Positions 39,396-47,823 of a DNA stretch of 64,000 nucleotides are shown piece after piece. Positions within the stretch are counted from its first letter, which is position 1; each line of letters starts with the position of its first letter. Both the position numbers and the translations under genes were made by a program. The DNA is from Hydrogenophaga sp. RAC07 (GTDB lineage: Bacteria > Pseudomonadota > Gammaproteobacteria > Burkholderiales > Burkholderiaceae_C): the NCBI RefSeq assembly GCF_001713375.1, contig NZ_CP016449.1:1488001-1552000 (forward strand), given 5' to 3'. The notes below the pieces were generated by a model that worked only from the letters and a program-made list of their open reading frames with translations, was not told where the DNA came from and did no database searches.

Positions 39396-40775
39396 TTGAG
39401 CCACACCATTTCCGACGATCTGCTGCGCCGTTTCGACATTCCCGGACCGCGCTACACCTCGTACCCCACAGCCGACCGGTTCGTTGAAGCCTTCACCGAG
39501 GACGACTACGTCCAGGCGCTGGAGCAGCGCAAGGCGGGCTCCATGGCGTTGCCGCTCTCGCTCTACGTGCACATACCTTTTTGCGAATCGGTCTGTTACT
39601 ACTGCGCCTGCAACAAGGTGATCACCAAGCACCACGACCGCGCGGCCGAGTACTTGCGCTACCTGGCGCTGGAGGTCGAGTTGCAGGTGGCGCACGTGGG
39701 CCCCGGGCAACACGTGTCGCAGTTGCACCTGGGTGGCGGCACGCCGACTTTCCTGTCGGACGCCGAACTCGAAGACCTCATGAGCATGCTGCGCTCGCAC
39801 TTCACGCTGGTGCCCGGCGGCGAATATTCGATCGAGGTGGACCCGCGCACCGTGACCGAAGAGCGCCTGCGCACGCTGGCGCGCTTGGGCTTCAACCGCC
39901 TGAGTTTCGGTGTGCAGGACTTCGATCCCACGGTGCAGAAGGCGGTGCACCGCATCCAGCCCGCCGAGCAGGTGTTTGCGCTGGTGGCCGCCGCGCGGCG
40001 CATCGGCTTCGAGTCCATCAACGTGGACCTGATCTACGGCCTGCCGCTGCAGACGCCCGAGTCGTTTGCGCGCACGCTCGCCCAGGTCAACGACCTGCGG
40101 CCCGACCGCATTGCGCTCTACGCCTACGCCCACTTGCCGTCGCGCTTCAAGCCGCAGCGGCGCATCATTGCCGCCGAACTGCCCAGCGGCGGCGCCAAAC
40201 TGTCCATGCTTTCGGCCTCACTCGACGCCCTGCAGGACGCCGGCTACGTGTACGTGGGCATGGACCACTTTGCACTGCCCACCGACGCGCTGGCCGTGGC
40301 CAAGCGCCAGGGCCGGCTGCACCGCAACTTCCAGGGCTACAGCACCCAGCCCGACTGCGACCTGATCGCGCTCGGCGTCTCCGCCATCGGCCGCATCGGC
40401 GCCACCTACAGCCAGAACGCCAAGACGCTGGAGGAGTACCGGGACATGCTCGACCAGGGCCGCCTGCCCATCGTGCGTGGCCTGGCGCTCACGCGCGACG
40501 ATCTGTTGCGCCGCGCGGTGATCATGTCCCTGATGTGCCAGGGCGAGCTGCAGTTCGAGTCGATCGAACTCGGACACCTGATCAACTTCCGGAAGCACTT
40601 TGCGCGAGAGCTTGAAGTGCTGGCGGGCCTGGCCGAGCACGGGCTGGTGCGTCTGGACGCCACGGGCGTGCAGGTCACCGAGGCCGGTTGGTACCTGGTG
40701 CGGGCGATCGCCATGGTGTTCGACAAGAATCTGCAGGTGGACATGGATCGGGCGCGGTTTTCGAAGATCATCTGA
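39396..40775 (+). CDS. hemN: oxygen-independent coproporphyrinogen III oxidase (radical SAM)
   Basis: 459 aa. The radical-SAM cluster motif is C63-x3-C67-x2-C70 (CESVCYYCAC), with the extra Cys C72 typical of HemN. GGGTPTFLS and the YGLPLQTPESF region are present. It makes protoporphyrinogen without oxygen, keeping haem supply for the oxidase at low oxygen. It starts with TTG at 39396; GGGAGA lies 8 bases upstream. Downstream of a perfect FNR box. Confidence 0.96.
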   Translation: MSHTISDDLLRRFDIPGPRYTSYPTADRFVEAFTEDDYVQALEQRKAGSMALPLSLYVHIPFCESVCYYCACNKVITKHHDRAAEYLRYLALEVELQVAHVGPGQHVSQLHLGGGTPTFLSDAELEDLMSMLRSHFTLVPGGEYSIEVDPRTVTEERLRTLARLGFNRLSFGVQDFDPTVQKAVHRIQPAEQVFALVAAARRIGFESINVDLIYGLPLQTPESFARTLAQVNDLRPDRIALYAYAHLPSRFKPQRRIIAAELPSGGAKLSMLSASLDALQDAGYVYVGMDHFALPTDALAVAKRQGRLHRNFQGYSTQPDCDLIALGVSAIGRIGATYSQNAKTLEEYRDMLDQGRLPIVRGLALTRDDLLRRAVIMSLMCQGELQFESIELGHLINFRKHFARELEVLAGLAEHGLVRLDATGVQVTEAGWYLVRAIAMVFDKNLQVDMDRARFSKII

Positions 40776-40778
40776 TCC

Positions 40779-41450
40779 ATGCAGACCTCGATGGCGATCA
40801 CGGCCTTGTTCATGGGCGTGGTGGGTGGTCCCCACTGCGTGGCCATGTGCGGTGCCGCGTGCGCCGGCATCAGCCGCGCTGCGGGTGCGCGCAGCACCCA
40901 GGCCTTGTGGACCTTCCAGCTCAGCCGCATGGTCGGCTACGCTTTGTTCGGTGCGTTTGCCGCAGGCTCGGTGCAAGGGCTGGCCTGGCTGGGCACCAAC
41001 ACCACGGCGATCCGCCCGGTGTGGACCTCGTTCCACGTGGCCGCATTGTTGCTGGGTGTGGTGCTGATCTGGCGCGCACGCCAGCCCGCCTGGATCGAGA
41101 CCCTGGGTCAGAACATCTGGCGCAAGGCGCGCCCGGTGCTGACCTCCATGGGTCAGCGCGCGCCGGTGGTGCTGGGCGTGGCATGGGCGCTCATGCCTTG
41201 CGGTTTGCTCTATTCGGCTCTGCTGGTGGCGTCACTCTCGGCCAACGCGCTGGAGGGCGCGGCGATCATGGCGCTGTTCTCCATCGGCACATCGATCTCC
41301 TTGACCGCCGCGCCCTGGCTGCTGCTGCGCCTGAACGGCGCGCGCTCCGGCTCCTGGGGCATTCGTCTGGCCGGCCTGGCGTTGGCCGCCACGTCCGGCT
41401 GGGCCTTGTGGATGGGCATCACACAGCCCACCGGTCTCTGGTGCCTTTGA
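40779..41450 (+). CDS. TauE/SafE-type (UreH-like) membrane protein
   Basis: 223 aa with about six membrane segments in two repeats. The N-terminal motif GGPHCVAMCGAAC and the second WALMPCGLLYSALLVAS place it in the sulfite exporter TauE/SafE group of the annotation databases, related to UreH and DsbD-like transporters. Cys-containing motifs suggest metal or thiol handling. It starts 3 bases after hemN and lies in the cbb3 block, so a role in copper or cofactor supply for the oxidase is a fair inference. Confidence 0.82.
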   Translation: MQTSMAITALFMGVVGGPHCVAMCGAACAGISRAAGARSTQALWTFQLSRMVGYALFGAFAAGSVQGLAWLGTNTTAIRPVWTSFHVAALLLGVVLIWRARQPAWIETLGQNIWRKARPVLTSMGQRAPVVLGVAWALMPCGLLYSALLVASLSANALEGAAIMALFSIGTSISLTAAPWLLLRLNGARSGSWGIRLAGLALAATSGWALWMGITQPTGLWCL

Positions 41451-41451
41451 A

Positions 41452-42423
41452 TCAGGCTTGAGCGGGGCGACGCTGGGGCAGGGTGGCCAGCACGAGCCCG
41501 AGCAGCGCGATGCCGAAAGCAACCACCTGCAAGCTTGTCAGGCGCTCGCCCATGAACAGCACACCGATGGCCGCCGCGCTCACCGGCAGCATCACCGTGA
41601 ACACCCCGGCCTGGGAGGCCGGGACCGTCTTCAAACCGGTCATCCACAGCCACACGGTCCACACACTGGCCGCCAGCGCGTAGAACACCAGCAGCGTCCA
41701 GATCGGCAAGCTCACCGTGCCGAAATCGAACGACCATGCGGCCCACAGCCCGAACGGCGTGACCAGCGCAAAGCCCCACAGATTGATGATGGCCGAGATG
41801 CGTTTGGGTCCAAGGCCTTCGGTGAGGCGCTTGCCGATCACCACGTAGGAGGCCTCGCACACCACCGCCGCGAACACCAGCAGATTGCCCAGCAGCGCGC
41901 GGCTGATGCCCAGCGGACCACTGCTGTCCACCGCCACGCCGGTGTCGACCTTCTGCAGCGAAAACAGGCCGATGCCGAGCGCCGCACACGCGATGCCGGC
42001 CGCGCTGCGCCAGCCGATGCGTTCGCGCAAAAAGATCCAGCTCAGCACGGCCACCACCGCCGGAATCGACGACATGACCACGCCGGCCGCCACCGCCGTG
42101 GTCATGCTCACGCCAAACAGCATGCAGATGGAGAACAGGAAGTTGCCCAGGAAGGATTCGAGGAACAGCAACCCGCGGGTGTGCGGCGTGATCGGCGGTT
42201 CGCCCGGCGGCTTCTTGAGCCAGCGCAACATGGCCAGCCCACCAATGCCGAAGCGCAACCAGGCCAGCAGGAAGATGGGAAACACGAGCACCAGCGGCTT
42301 GGACAGGGCCACGTAGCTGCCTACAAGGGACATGCTCAATGCGAGGCAGGCATAAGCCCACCAGCGGTTCAGGGGAGGGATGGGATTCACAAGATCGGCC
42401 GGTTCGAAAGTGGGCTGGATCAT
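41452..42423 (-). CDS. EamA/DMT-family transporter
   Basis: 323 aa inner-membrane protein with about ten hydrophobic segments forming two EamA repeats (about 20-150 and 170-305). PEAVLFxLxR-like residues and the LGERLTSLQVVAFGIALLGL C-terminal motif are seen as FMGERLTSLQVV. Likely a metabolite exporter; substrate unknown. Convergent with the TauE-type gene, 1 base apart, and divergent from aceA. Confidence 0.88.
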   Translation of the reverse strand: MIQPTFEPADLVNPIPPLNRWWAYACLALSMSLVGSYVALSKPLVLVFPIFLLAWLRFGIGGLAMLRWLKKPPGEPPITPHTRGLLFLESFLGNFLFSICMLFGVSMTTAVAAGVVMSSIPAVVAVLSWIFLRERIGWRSAAGIACAALGIGLFSLQKVDTGVAVDSSGPLGISRALLGNLLVFAAVVCEASYVVIGKRLTEGLGPKRISAIINLWGFALVTPFGLWAAWSFDFGTVSLPIWTLLVFYALAASVWTVWLWMTGLKTVPASQAGVFTVMLPVSAAAIGVLFMGERLTSLQVVAFGIALLGLVLATLPQRRPAQA

Positions 42424-42586
42424 GCCCCAAGGCTCGGCGCCTTCACTTTTCGGAATGAGGTCACGTGATTCCGCAATACGAAATCATAGAATGCTGCGGT
42501 GCAGAAAAATTTCTTGATACAAGAAAAAGAATTTTGCATTGAGAAAGCAGGCAAAGATGTCTTTGATAAACAAGGAAAAATCTTTT

Positions 42587-42632
42587 CTCTTATATAAGAC
42601 ATAAGAGCTTCTAAAAGTCTTCTATAAGACTT
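42587..42632. promoter_or_regulatory. phased palindromes in the aceA control region
   Basis: The AT-rich gap 42424-42719 (296 bases) between EamA and aceA contains two inverted repeats: CTCTTAT-N7-ATAAGAG (42587-42607) and AAGTCTT-CTAT-AAGACTT (42615-42632). The octamer TATAAGAC occurs at 42593 and 42623, exactly 30 bases apart, which puts the copies on the same DNA face. Probably the binding region of a regulator of isocitrate lyase. The rest of the gap is AT-rich with no gene. Confidence 0.55.
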
Positions 42633-42719
42633 AAAGTCAAGGCACTGGCTGCGGCTTTGCAAGCGAACTTGCTCCAACCCGAAGCCAACCCTGTTCCATC
42701 AACCTCACGGAGTATCCCC

Positions 42720-44051
42720 ATGCCTCAATCCCTGACCGAGCAACTGAGCCGCCAGCAGCAAATCGAAGCCCTGGAAAAAGACTGGGCCACCAACCCACGC
42801 TGGAAGGGCGTGAAGCGCGGCTACTCCGCGGCCGACGTCGTGCGTCTGCGCGGCAGCATGAACATCGAACACACGCTGGCCAAGCGCGGTGCCGAGAAGC
42901 TGTGGGACAAGGTCAATGGCGGCTCCAAGAAGGGCTATGTCAACGCCTTTGGTGCCATCTCCGCCGGCCAGGCCATGCAGCAGGCCAAGGCGGGTCTGGA
43001 AGCCGTGTACCTGTCGGGCTGGCAAGTGGCCGCTGACGGCAACACCTCCGAGACTATGTACCCCGACCAGTCGCTCTACGCCTACGACTCGGTGCCCACC
43101 ATGGTTCGCCGCATCAACAACACCTTCAAGCGCGCTGATGAAATCCAGTGGGGCCGCGGCATCGAGCCGGGCAGCCCGGAATTCATCGACTACTTCCTGC
43201 CCATCGTGGCCGACGCCGAAGCCGGTTTCGGCGGCGTGCTCAACGCGTTCGAGCTGATGAAGAACATGATCGCCGCCGGTGCTGCCGGCGTGCACTTCGA
43301 AGACCAGCTGGCCGCCGTGAAGAAATGTGGCCACATGGGTGGCAAGGTGCTCGTGCCTACGCAAGAGGCCTGCGAGAAGCTGATCGCCGCGCGATTCGCC
43401 GCCGACGTGATGGGTGTTTCCACCATCGTGCTGGCCCGCACCGACGCCGAAGCCGCCAACCTGATCACCAGCGACCACGATGCCAACGACAAGCCTTTCC
43501 TGACCGGTGAGCGCACGCAAGAAGGTTTCTACCGCGTCAAGAACGGCCTCGAGCAAGCCATCAGCCGCGGCATCGCCTACGCGCCCTACGCCGATCTGGT
43601 GTGGTGCGAAACCGGCGTGCCCGACATCGGCTTTGCCCGCGAGTTCGCACAAGCCGTGCAAGCTGCTTGCCCTGGCAAGTTGCTGTCGTACAACTGCTCG
43701 CCGTCGTTCAACTGGAAGAAAAACCTCAACGACAAGCAGATCGCCTCGTTCCAGGAAGACCTGGCCGCACTGGGCTACAAGTACCAGTTCATCACCCTGG
43801 CCGGCATCCACATCAACTGGTTCAACACCTTCCAGTTCGCCCACGCCTACGCCCGCGGCGAAGGCATGAAGCACTACGTCAACATGGTGCAGGAACCCGA
43901 GTTCGCCGCACGCGACAAGGGCTACACCTTCGTGTCGCACCAGCAGGAAGTGGGCGCCGGTTACTTCGACGACGTGACCACCGTGATCCAGGGCGGCTCC
44001 TCCAGCGTGAAGGCCCTGACCGGCTCGACCGAAGAAGAGCAGTTCCACTGA
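42720..44051 (+). CDS. aceA: isocitrate lyase
   Basis: 443 aa enzyme of the glyoxylate shunt, cleaving isocitrate to glyoxylate and succinate. The active-site motif [11 protein letters not shown] with the catalytic Cys and [13 protein letters not shown] are present. The ATG at 42720 gives [21 protein letters not shown] is 8 bases upstream. It works with acs for growth on acetate and with the malonate operon for C2 assimilation. No malate synthase lies in the window. A terminator follows. Confidence 0.97.
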   Translation: MPQSLTEQLSRQQQIEALEKDWATNPRWKGVKRGYSAADVVRLRGSMNIEHTLAKRGAEKLWDKVNGGSKKGYVNAFGAISAGQAMQQAKAGLEAVYLSGWQVAADGNTSETMYPDQSLYAYDSVPTMVRRINNTFKRADEIQWGRGIEPGSPEFIDYFLPIVADAEAGFGGVLNAFELMKNMIAAGAAGVHFEDQLAAVKKCGHMGGKVLVPTQEACEKLIAARFAADVMGVSTIVLARTDAEAANLITSDHDANDKPFLTGERTQEGFYRVKNGLEQAISRGIAYAPYADLVWCETGVPDIGFAREFAQAVQAACPGKLLSYNCSPSFNWKKNLNDKQIASFQEDLAALGYKYQFITLAGIHINWFNTFQFAHAYARGEGMKHYVNMVQEPEFAARDKGYTFVSHQQEVGAGYFDDVTTVIQGGSSSVKALTGSTEEEQFH

Positions 44052-44092
44052 GATCCCCGAGTCCGCCACAGAGCGGTTGGAGGAGACAAGGA

Positions 44093-44117
44093 GCCCGGGC
44101 CAGTCCCGGGCTTTTTT
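44093..44117 (+). terminator. intrinsic terminator after aceA
   Basis: GCCCGGG / CCCGGGC 7-bp stem with loop CCAGT and six T. It lies 42 bases after the aceA stop and isolates the thrS leader, which must therefore start transcription between 44118 and about 44160. Confidence 0.9.
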
Positions 44118-44170
44118 GTGGGAAAATTTGTGCTCTTTGAATCAGCAAGAGCGAGAAAGGCAATCTGGTT

Positions 44171-44212
44171 ATGACACCGCGAACTCAGGAGATCACCCTC
44201 CCGGCCTTCTAA
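44171..44212 (+). CDS. candidate Thr-containing leader peptide of thrS
   Basis: 13-codon frame [13 protein letters not shown]. Thr codons at positions 2, 5 and 9 (ACA, ACT, ACC). GAAAGG lies about 10 bases before the ATG. Its coding sequence overlaps the 5' strand of an RNA stem that ends 15 bases after its stop, and an intrinsic terminator follows before thrS. This is the arrangement of an attenuation leader peptide. Three Thr in 13 is suggestive rather than extreme. Translation is not proven. Confidence 0.5.
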   Translation: MTPRTQEITLPAF

Positions 44213-44280
44213 GGCCTGCAGTTCGCGCCTGCCCGATTCCCTTTCGACCCCCACCAGCGCGGCCCCTGCCGCGCTTTTTT
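44178..44280 (+). promoter_or_regulatory. candidate transcription attenuator of thrS
   Basis: Segment 1 (44178-44189) pairs with segment 2 (44215-44227) as 12 bp with one bulged C. Segment 3 (44256-44263, AGCGCGGC) pairs with segment 4 (44268-44275, GCCGCGCT) in an 8-bp stem with CCCT loop followed by six T: an intrinsic terminator ending 17 bases before the thrS ATG. CGCGC of segment 2 (44224-44228) can pair with GCGCG of segment 3 (44257-44261), the alternative antiterminator, though only 5 G-C pairs plus one G-U. There is no room for a promoter after the terminator. Confidence 0.6.
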
Positions 44281-44297
44281 GTTTTCTGGACCACCCC

Positions 44298-46205
44298 ATG
44301 TTGCACATCACGCTCCCCGACGGTTCCCAACGCGAATTTCCCGGCCCGGTCACCGTGGCCGAGGTGGCCGCTTCGATCGGCAGCGGTCTGGCCAAGGCCG
44401 CACTGGCTGGCAAGATTGACGGCAAGGTGGTCGACACCAGTTTCCTCATCACGCAGGACAGCCCGCTGTCCATCGTCACCGCCAAGGACGCCGATGGTCT
44501 GGAAGTCATCCGCCACTCCACAGCCCACTTGCTCGCCTATGCGGTGAAAGAGCTGTTCCCGGACGCGCAGGTGACCATCGGCCCGGTGATCGAGCACGGT
44601 TTCTTCTACGACTTCTCGTACAAGCGACCTTTCACGCCCGACGACCTGGTGGCCATCGAGAAGCGCATGACCGAGCTGGCCAACAAGGACGAGCCCGTGG
44701 TGCGCCGCGTGTTGCCGCGCGACGAGGCAGTGGCGCATTTCAAGGGCATGGGCGAGCACTACAAGGCTGAGATCATCGCCAGCATCCCGAGCAATGAAGA
44801 CGTGTCGCTCTACCGCGAAGGCGCCTTTGAAGACCTGTGCCGCGGCCCGCACGTGCCCAGCACTGGCAAGCTCAAGCACTTCAAGCTCATGAAGGTGGCT
44901 GGCGCCTACTGGCGCGGTGACCACCGCAACGAGATGCTGCAACGCATCTACGGCACGGCCTGGGCCACCAAGGACGAGCTCCAGCAGCACCTGACCATGA
45001 TCGAAGAGGCCGAGAAGCGCGACCACCGCAAGCTCGGTCGCGAACTCGACCTGTTCCACATCGACGAACACGCGCCGGGCCTGGTGTTCTGGCACCCCAA
45101 GGGTTGGACGCTGTGGCAGGAGGTGGAGCAGTACATGCGCCGCGTCTACCGCGACAACGGCTACCAGGAGGTCAAAGGCCCGCAGATCATCGACAAGTCG
45201 CTGTGGGAGAAGACCGGCCACTGGGACAAGTACCGCGACAACATGTTCACCACCGAGAGTGAAAAGCGCGACTATGCCTTGAAGCCCATGAACTGCCCGG
45301 GTCATATCCTGATCTACAAGCAGGGCATCAAGAGCTACCGCGACCTGCCGCTGCGCTACGGTGAATTCGGCCAGTGCCACCGCAACGAGCCCAGCGGTGG
45401 CCTGCACGGCATCATGCGTGTGCGCGGTTTCACGCAAGACGATGGCCACATCTTCTGCACCGAAGAGCAGATCCTGCCCGAGTGCCTGGCCTACACGGCG
45501 CTGCTGCAGAAGGTCTACGCCGACTTCGGCTTCAAGAACATCATCTACAAGGTCGCCACGCGGCCAGAAGCGCGCATTGGCTCCGACGAAGTGTGGGACA
45601 AAGCCGAGCACGCGCTCATGGAAAGCTTGCGCGCTTCGGGCTGCGAATTCGAGATCTCCCCGGGCGACGGTGCGTTCTACGGCCCGAAGATCGAATACAC
45701 GCTGAAGGACGCAATCGGTCGTCAGTGGCAGTGCGGCACCATGCAGGTCGATTTCTCCATGCCCGAAAGGCTGGACGCCGAATACGTGGGTGAAGACGGC
45801 GCCCGTCACCGCCCTGTGATGCTGCACCGTGCCATCGTCGGCAGCCTGGAGCGATTCATCGGCATCCTGATCGAAGAACACGCCGGCGCGCTGCCCACAT
45901 GGCTCGCTCCGGTGCAGGTGGCGGTGCTCAACATCACCGACGCGCAGGCCGATTACTGTCGGGAAATCGCGAAATCATTGCAAAATCAAGGGCTTAGGGT
46001 CATAACCGACCTGCGCAACGAGAAAATTACGTATAAAATACGAGAGCACGCGTTGCAAAAGCTGCCTTTCATCGTTGTCGTGGGCGACAAAGAGAAAGAA
46101 GCTGGCGCCGTGGCTGTGCGGGCTCGGGGTAACAAAGACCTCGGTGTCATGCCGCTGGAAGCCTTTTCCAAACTCATTGCGGCAGACGTTTCATCCAAGG
46201 TTTGA
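44298..46205 (+). CDS. thrS: threonine-tRNA ligase
   Basis: 635 aa class II synthetase. N-terminal TGS domain (about 1-60), editing domain (about 60-225) with [10 protein letters not shown], catalytic core with zinc-binding [17 protein letters not shown] and [13 protein letters not shown] motif 3, and a C-terminal anticodon-binding domain (about 530-635). The ATG at 44298 has only a weak ribosome site. First gene of the thrS-infC-rpmI-rplT-pheST-ihfA cluster; expression appears to depend on read-through of the leader terminator. Confidence 0.98.
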   Translation: MLHITLPDGSQREFPGPVTVAEVAASIGSGLAKAALAGKIDGKVVDTSFLITQDSPLSIVTAKDADGLEVIRHSTAHLLAYAVKELFPDAQVTIGPVIEHGFFYDFSYKRPFTPDDLVAIEKRMTELANKDEPVVRRVLPRDEAVAHFKGMGEHYKAEIIASIPSNEDVSLYREGAFEDLCRGPHVPSTGKLKHFKLMKVAGAYWRGDHRNEMLQRIYGTAWATKDELQQHLTMIEEAEKRDHRKLGRELDLFHIDEHAPGLVFWHPKGWTLWQEVEQYMRRVYRDNGYQEVKGPQIIDKSLWEKTGHWDKYRDNMFTTESEKRDYALKPMNCPGHILIYKQGIKSYRDLPLRYGEFGQCHRNEPSGGLHGIMRVRGFTQDDGHIFCTEEQILPECLAYTALLQKVYADFGFKNIIYKVATRPEARIGSDEVWDKAEHALMESLRASGCEFEISPGDGAFYGPKIEYTLKDAIGRQWQCGTMQVDFSMPERLDAEYVGEDGARHRPVMLHRAIVGSLERFIGILIEEHAGALPTWLAPVQVAVLNITDAQADYCREIAKSLQNQGLRVITDLRNEKITYKIREHALQKLPFIVVVGDKEKEAGAVAVRARGNKDLGVMPLEAFSKLIAADVSSKV

Positions 46206-46259
46206 TTTCAAACATCCAGGTTGATGCCCTTGCTGCCGTGGCGCACCTCATGTGCATGC

Positions 46260-46279
46260 GGGCGGCCGAGGGGCCGCCC
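46260..46279 (+). other. strong hairpin in the thrS-infC gap
   Basis: GGGCGGCC / GGCCGCCC 8-bp stem with GAGG loop, not followed by a T run. It lies about 35 bases before the infC start. It could affect infC translation or be an RNA-processing site; nothing more can be said. Confidence 0.4.
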
Positions 46280-46313
46280 TGTCGCCTGAACTGCCCACAT
46301 CAAGGAAACCACC

Positions 46314-46928
46314 ATAGCTACCAACTTTCGCGACCGCCGCCAACGTGAAGAGCGTGCACACCGACTGAACCGTGAAATCATGGCTCCCGAGGTTCGCCTC
46401 AACGGCCCGGAAAACGAGCCGCTCGGCATCGTCAGTCTGTCTGAAGCGCTGCGCATGGCCGGTGAACTGGACGTGGACCTGGTTGAGATCGCGGCCACGG
46501 CCGTGCCTCCCGTGTGTCGCCTGATGGACTACGGCAAGTTCAAGTACCAGGAGCAGAAGAAGGCGGCGGAAGCCAAAGCCAAGCAGACGGTCATCGAGAT
46601 CAAGGAAATCAAATTCCGGCCCGGCACCGACGATGGCGACTACAACATCAAGATGCGCAACATCCGGCGCTTCCTGGACGATGGTGACAAGTGCAAGATC
46701 ACGCTGCGGTTCCGCGGTCGTGAGATCACCCACCAGGATCTGGGTCTGGCCCTGTTGAACCGCATCCGTGACGAGTTGGCCGATTCGATCATCGTGGAGC
46801 AGTTTCCCAAGCTGGAAGGCCGCCAGATGATCATGATGATCGCGCCCGGTCGCAAGAAGACCGGTGGCGGCGCGGCGAAACCCGCCGAAGCGGCGGCAGT
46901 GCCTGAGACAGGAAAAACGGCAGCCTGA
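46314..46928 (+). CDS. infC: translation initiation factor IF-3, ATA start codon
   Basis: 204 aa. The N-domain ([22 protein letters not shown], then [16 protein letters not shown]) and C-domain ([21 protein letters not shown]) are complete. No ATG, GTG or TTG gives the full N-terminus: the ATG at 46380 would remove it. AAGGAA lies 6 bases before an in-frame ATA at 46314, taken as the start. Many infC genes use AUU, AUC or AUA, and IF-3 represses its own mRNA through this codon. The C-terminal tail [12 protein letters not shown] is variable in the family. Confidence 0.92.
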   Translation: MATNFRDRRQREERAHRLNREIMAPEVRLNGPENEPLGIVSLSEALRMAGELDVDLVEIAATAVPPVCRLMDYGKFKYQEQKKAAEAKAKQTVIEIKEIKFRPGTDDGDYNIKMRNIRRFLDDGDKCKITLRFRGREITHQDLGLALLNRIRDELADSIIVEQFPKLEGRQMIMMIAPGRKKTGGGAAKPAEAAAVPETGKTAA

Positions 46929-47113
46929 AGGCCGCTGACCAGAAGAACAGCATTGGACAGGCAGGGTAGTCTCCTGCCGGTCCGAGGCGCTGGCTGAAAA
47001 GCCGGACGCCGAACCGGAAGTCCGAAAGGTCTTCCATGAAAAGTGGCTCGGGGCCAACAAGTCTGCGGAAGGTTCGCAGCGCCTCACGAGCACAAACGAA
47101 AAGGAGCATGAAG

Positions 47114-47317
47114 ATGCCCAAAATGAAGACCAAGAGCAGCGCGAAGAAGCGTTTTCGCGTTCGTCCCGGTGGCACCGTCAAGCGCGGCCAAGCCTTCAAA
47201 CGTCACATCTTGACCAAGAAGTCCACCAAGACCAAGCGCCACCTGCGTGGAGCAGTCACTGTGCATGAGACCAACATGGGTCACATGGCGCAGATGCTGC
47301 CCGGCATGGGTATTTGA
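47114..47317 (+). CDS. rpmI: 50S ribosomal protein L35
   Basis: 67 aa, basic: [20 protein letters not shown] through [14 protein letters not shown] is the normal L35 pattern. The ATG at 47114 is chosen over ATG 47108 because AAGGAG at 47101-47106 would be too close to 47108. The 185-base leader (46929-47113) has several GC-rich pairing segments; in E. coli this leader binds L20 for feedback control, and the same is possible here but not shown. Confidence 0.95.
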   Translation: MPKMKTKSSAKKRFRVRPGGTVKRGQAFKRHILTKKSTKTKRHLRGAVTVHETNMGHMAQMLPGMGI

Positions 47318-47341
47318 TCAACGACGAACAGGAGAACACAC

Positions 47342-47701
47342 ATGCCTCGCGTCAAACGTGGTGTCACGGCTCGTGCCCGACACAAAAAAGTACTGGCTCT
47401 GGCCAAAGGTTTCCGCGGCCGCCGCGGTAACGTCTTCCGCATCGCCAAACAGGCGGTGATGAAGGCGGGGCAATACGCCTACCGCGATCGCCGCACCAAG
47501 AAGCGCGTCTTCCGTCAGTTGTGGATTGCCCGTATCAACGCCGGTGCTCGCGCATGCGGCATGACGTACAGCCAGTTCGCCAACGGTCTGAAGAAAGCTT
47601 CGATCGAAATCGACCGCAAGGTTCTGGCCGATCTGGCCGTGAACGACCCGGCTGCCTTTGGCAGCATCGTGGAGCAAGTCAAAGCCAAGCTGGCCGCTTG
47701 A
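47342..47701 (+). CDS. rplT: 50S ribosomal protein L20
   Basis: 119 aa RNA-binding protein needed early in 50S assembly; it begins [28 protein letters not shown] and has the conserved [21 protein letters not shown] region. In related bacteria it represses its own operon. AGGAG lies 9 bases before the ATG. An intrinsic terminator follows after 45 bases. Confidence 0.97.
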   Translation: MPRVKRGVTARARHKKVLALAKGFRGRRGNVFRIAKQAVMKAGQYAYRDRRTKKRVFRQLWIARINAGARACGMTYSQFANGLKKASIEIDRKVLADLAVNDPAAFGSIVEQVKAKLAA

Positions 47702-47746
47702 TTCACGACAGGGACACCGCTTCACAGCGGTGATCTCCGGTCGCTC

Positions 47747-47798
47747 AAAGGGGTTGAGGCTTGAGGGGAATTCCCTCGCTGGCTTCAACCCCTTTTTT
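47747..47798 (+). terminator. intrinsic terminator between rplT and pheS
   Basis: AAAGGGGTTGA (47747-47757) pairs with TCAACCCCTTT (47785-47795), an 11-bp outer stem with an inner GAGGG/CCCTC hairpin, then TTTTTT. It ends 25 bases before the pheS ATG, leaving no room for a promoter, so pheST expression must read through it. A separate CACCGCT/AGCGGTG hairpin lies at 47715-47732. No Phe-rich leader peptide was found. Confidence 0.8.
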
Positions 47799-47823
47799 CA
47801 TTGGCAACGATTCAAGTACACAC

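Noticed and set aside
44118..44298. T-box riboswitch before thrS
   Set aside because: No T-box-like AGGGTGG sequence or specifier-loop structure; the peptide attenuator explains the terminator better.
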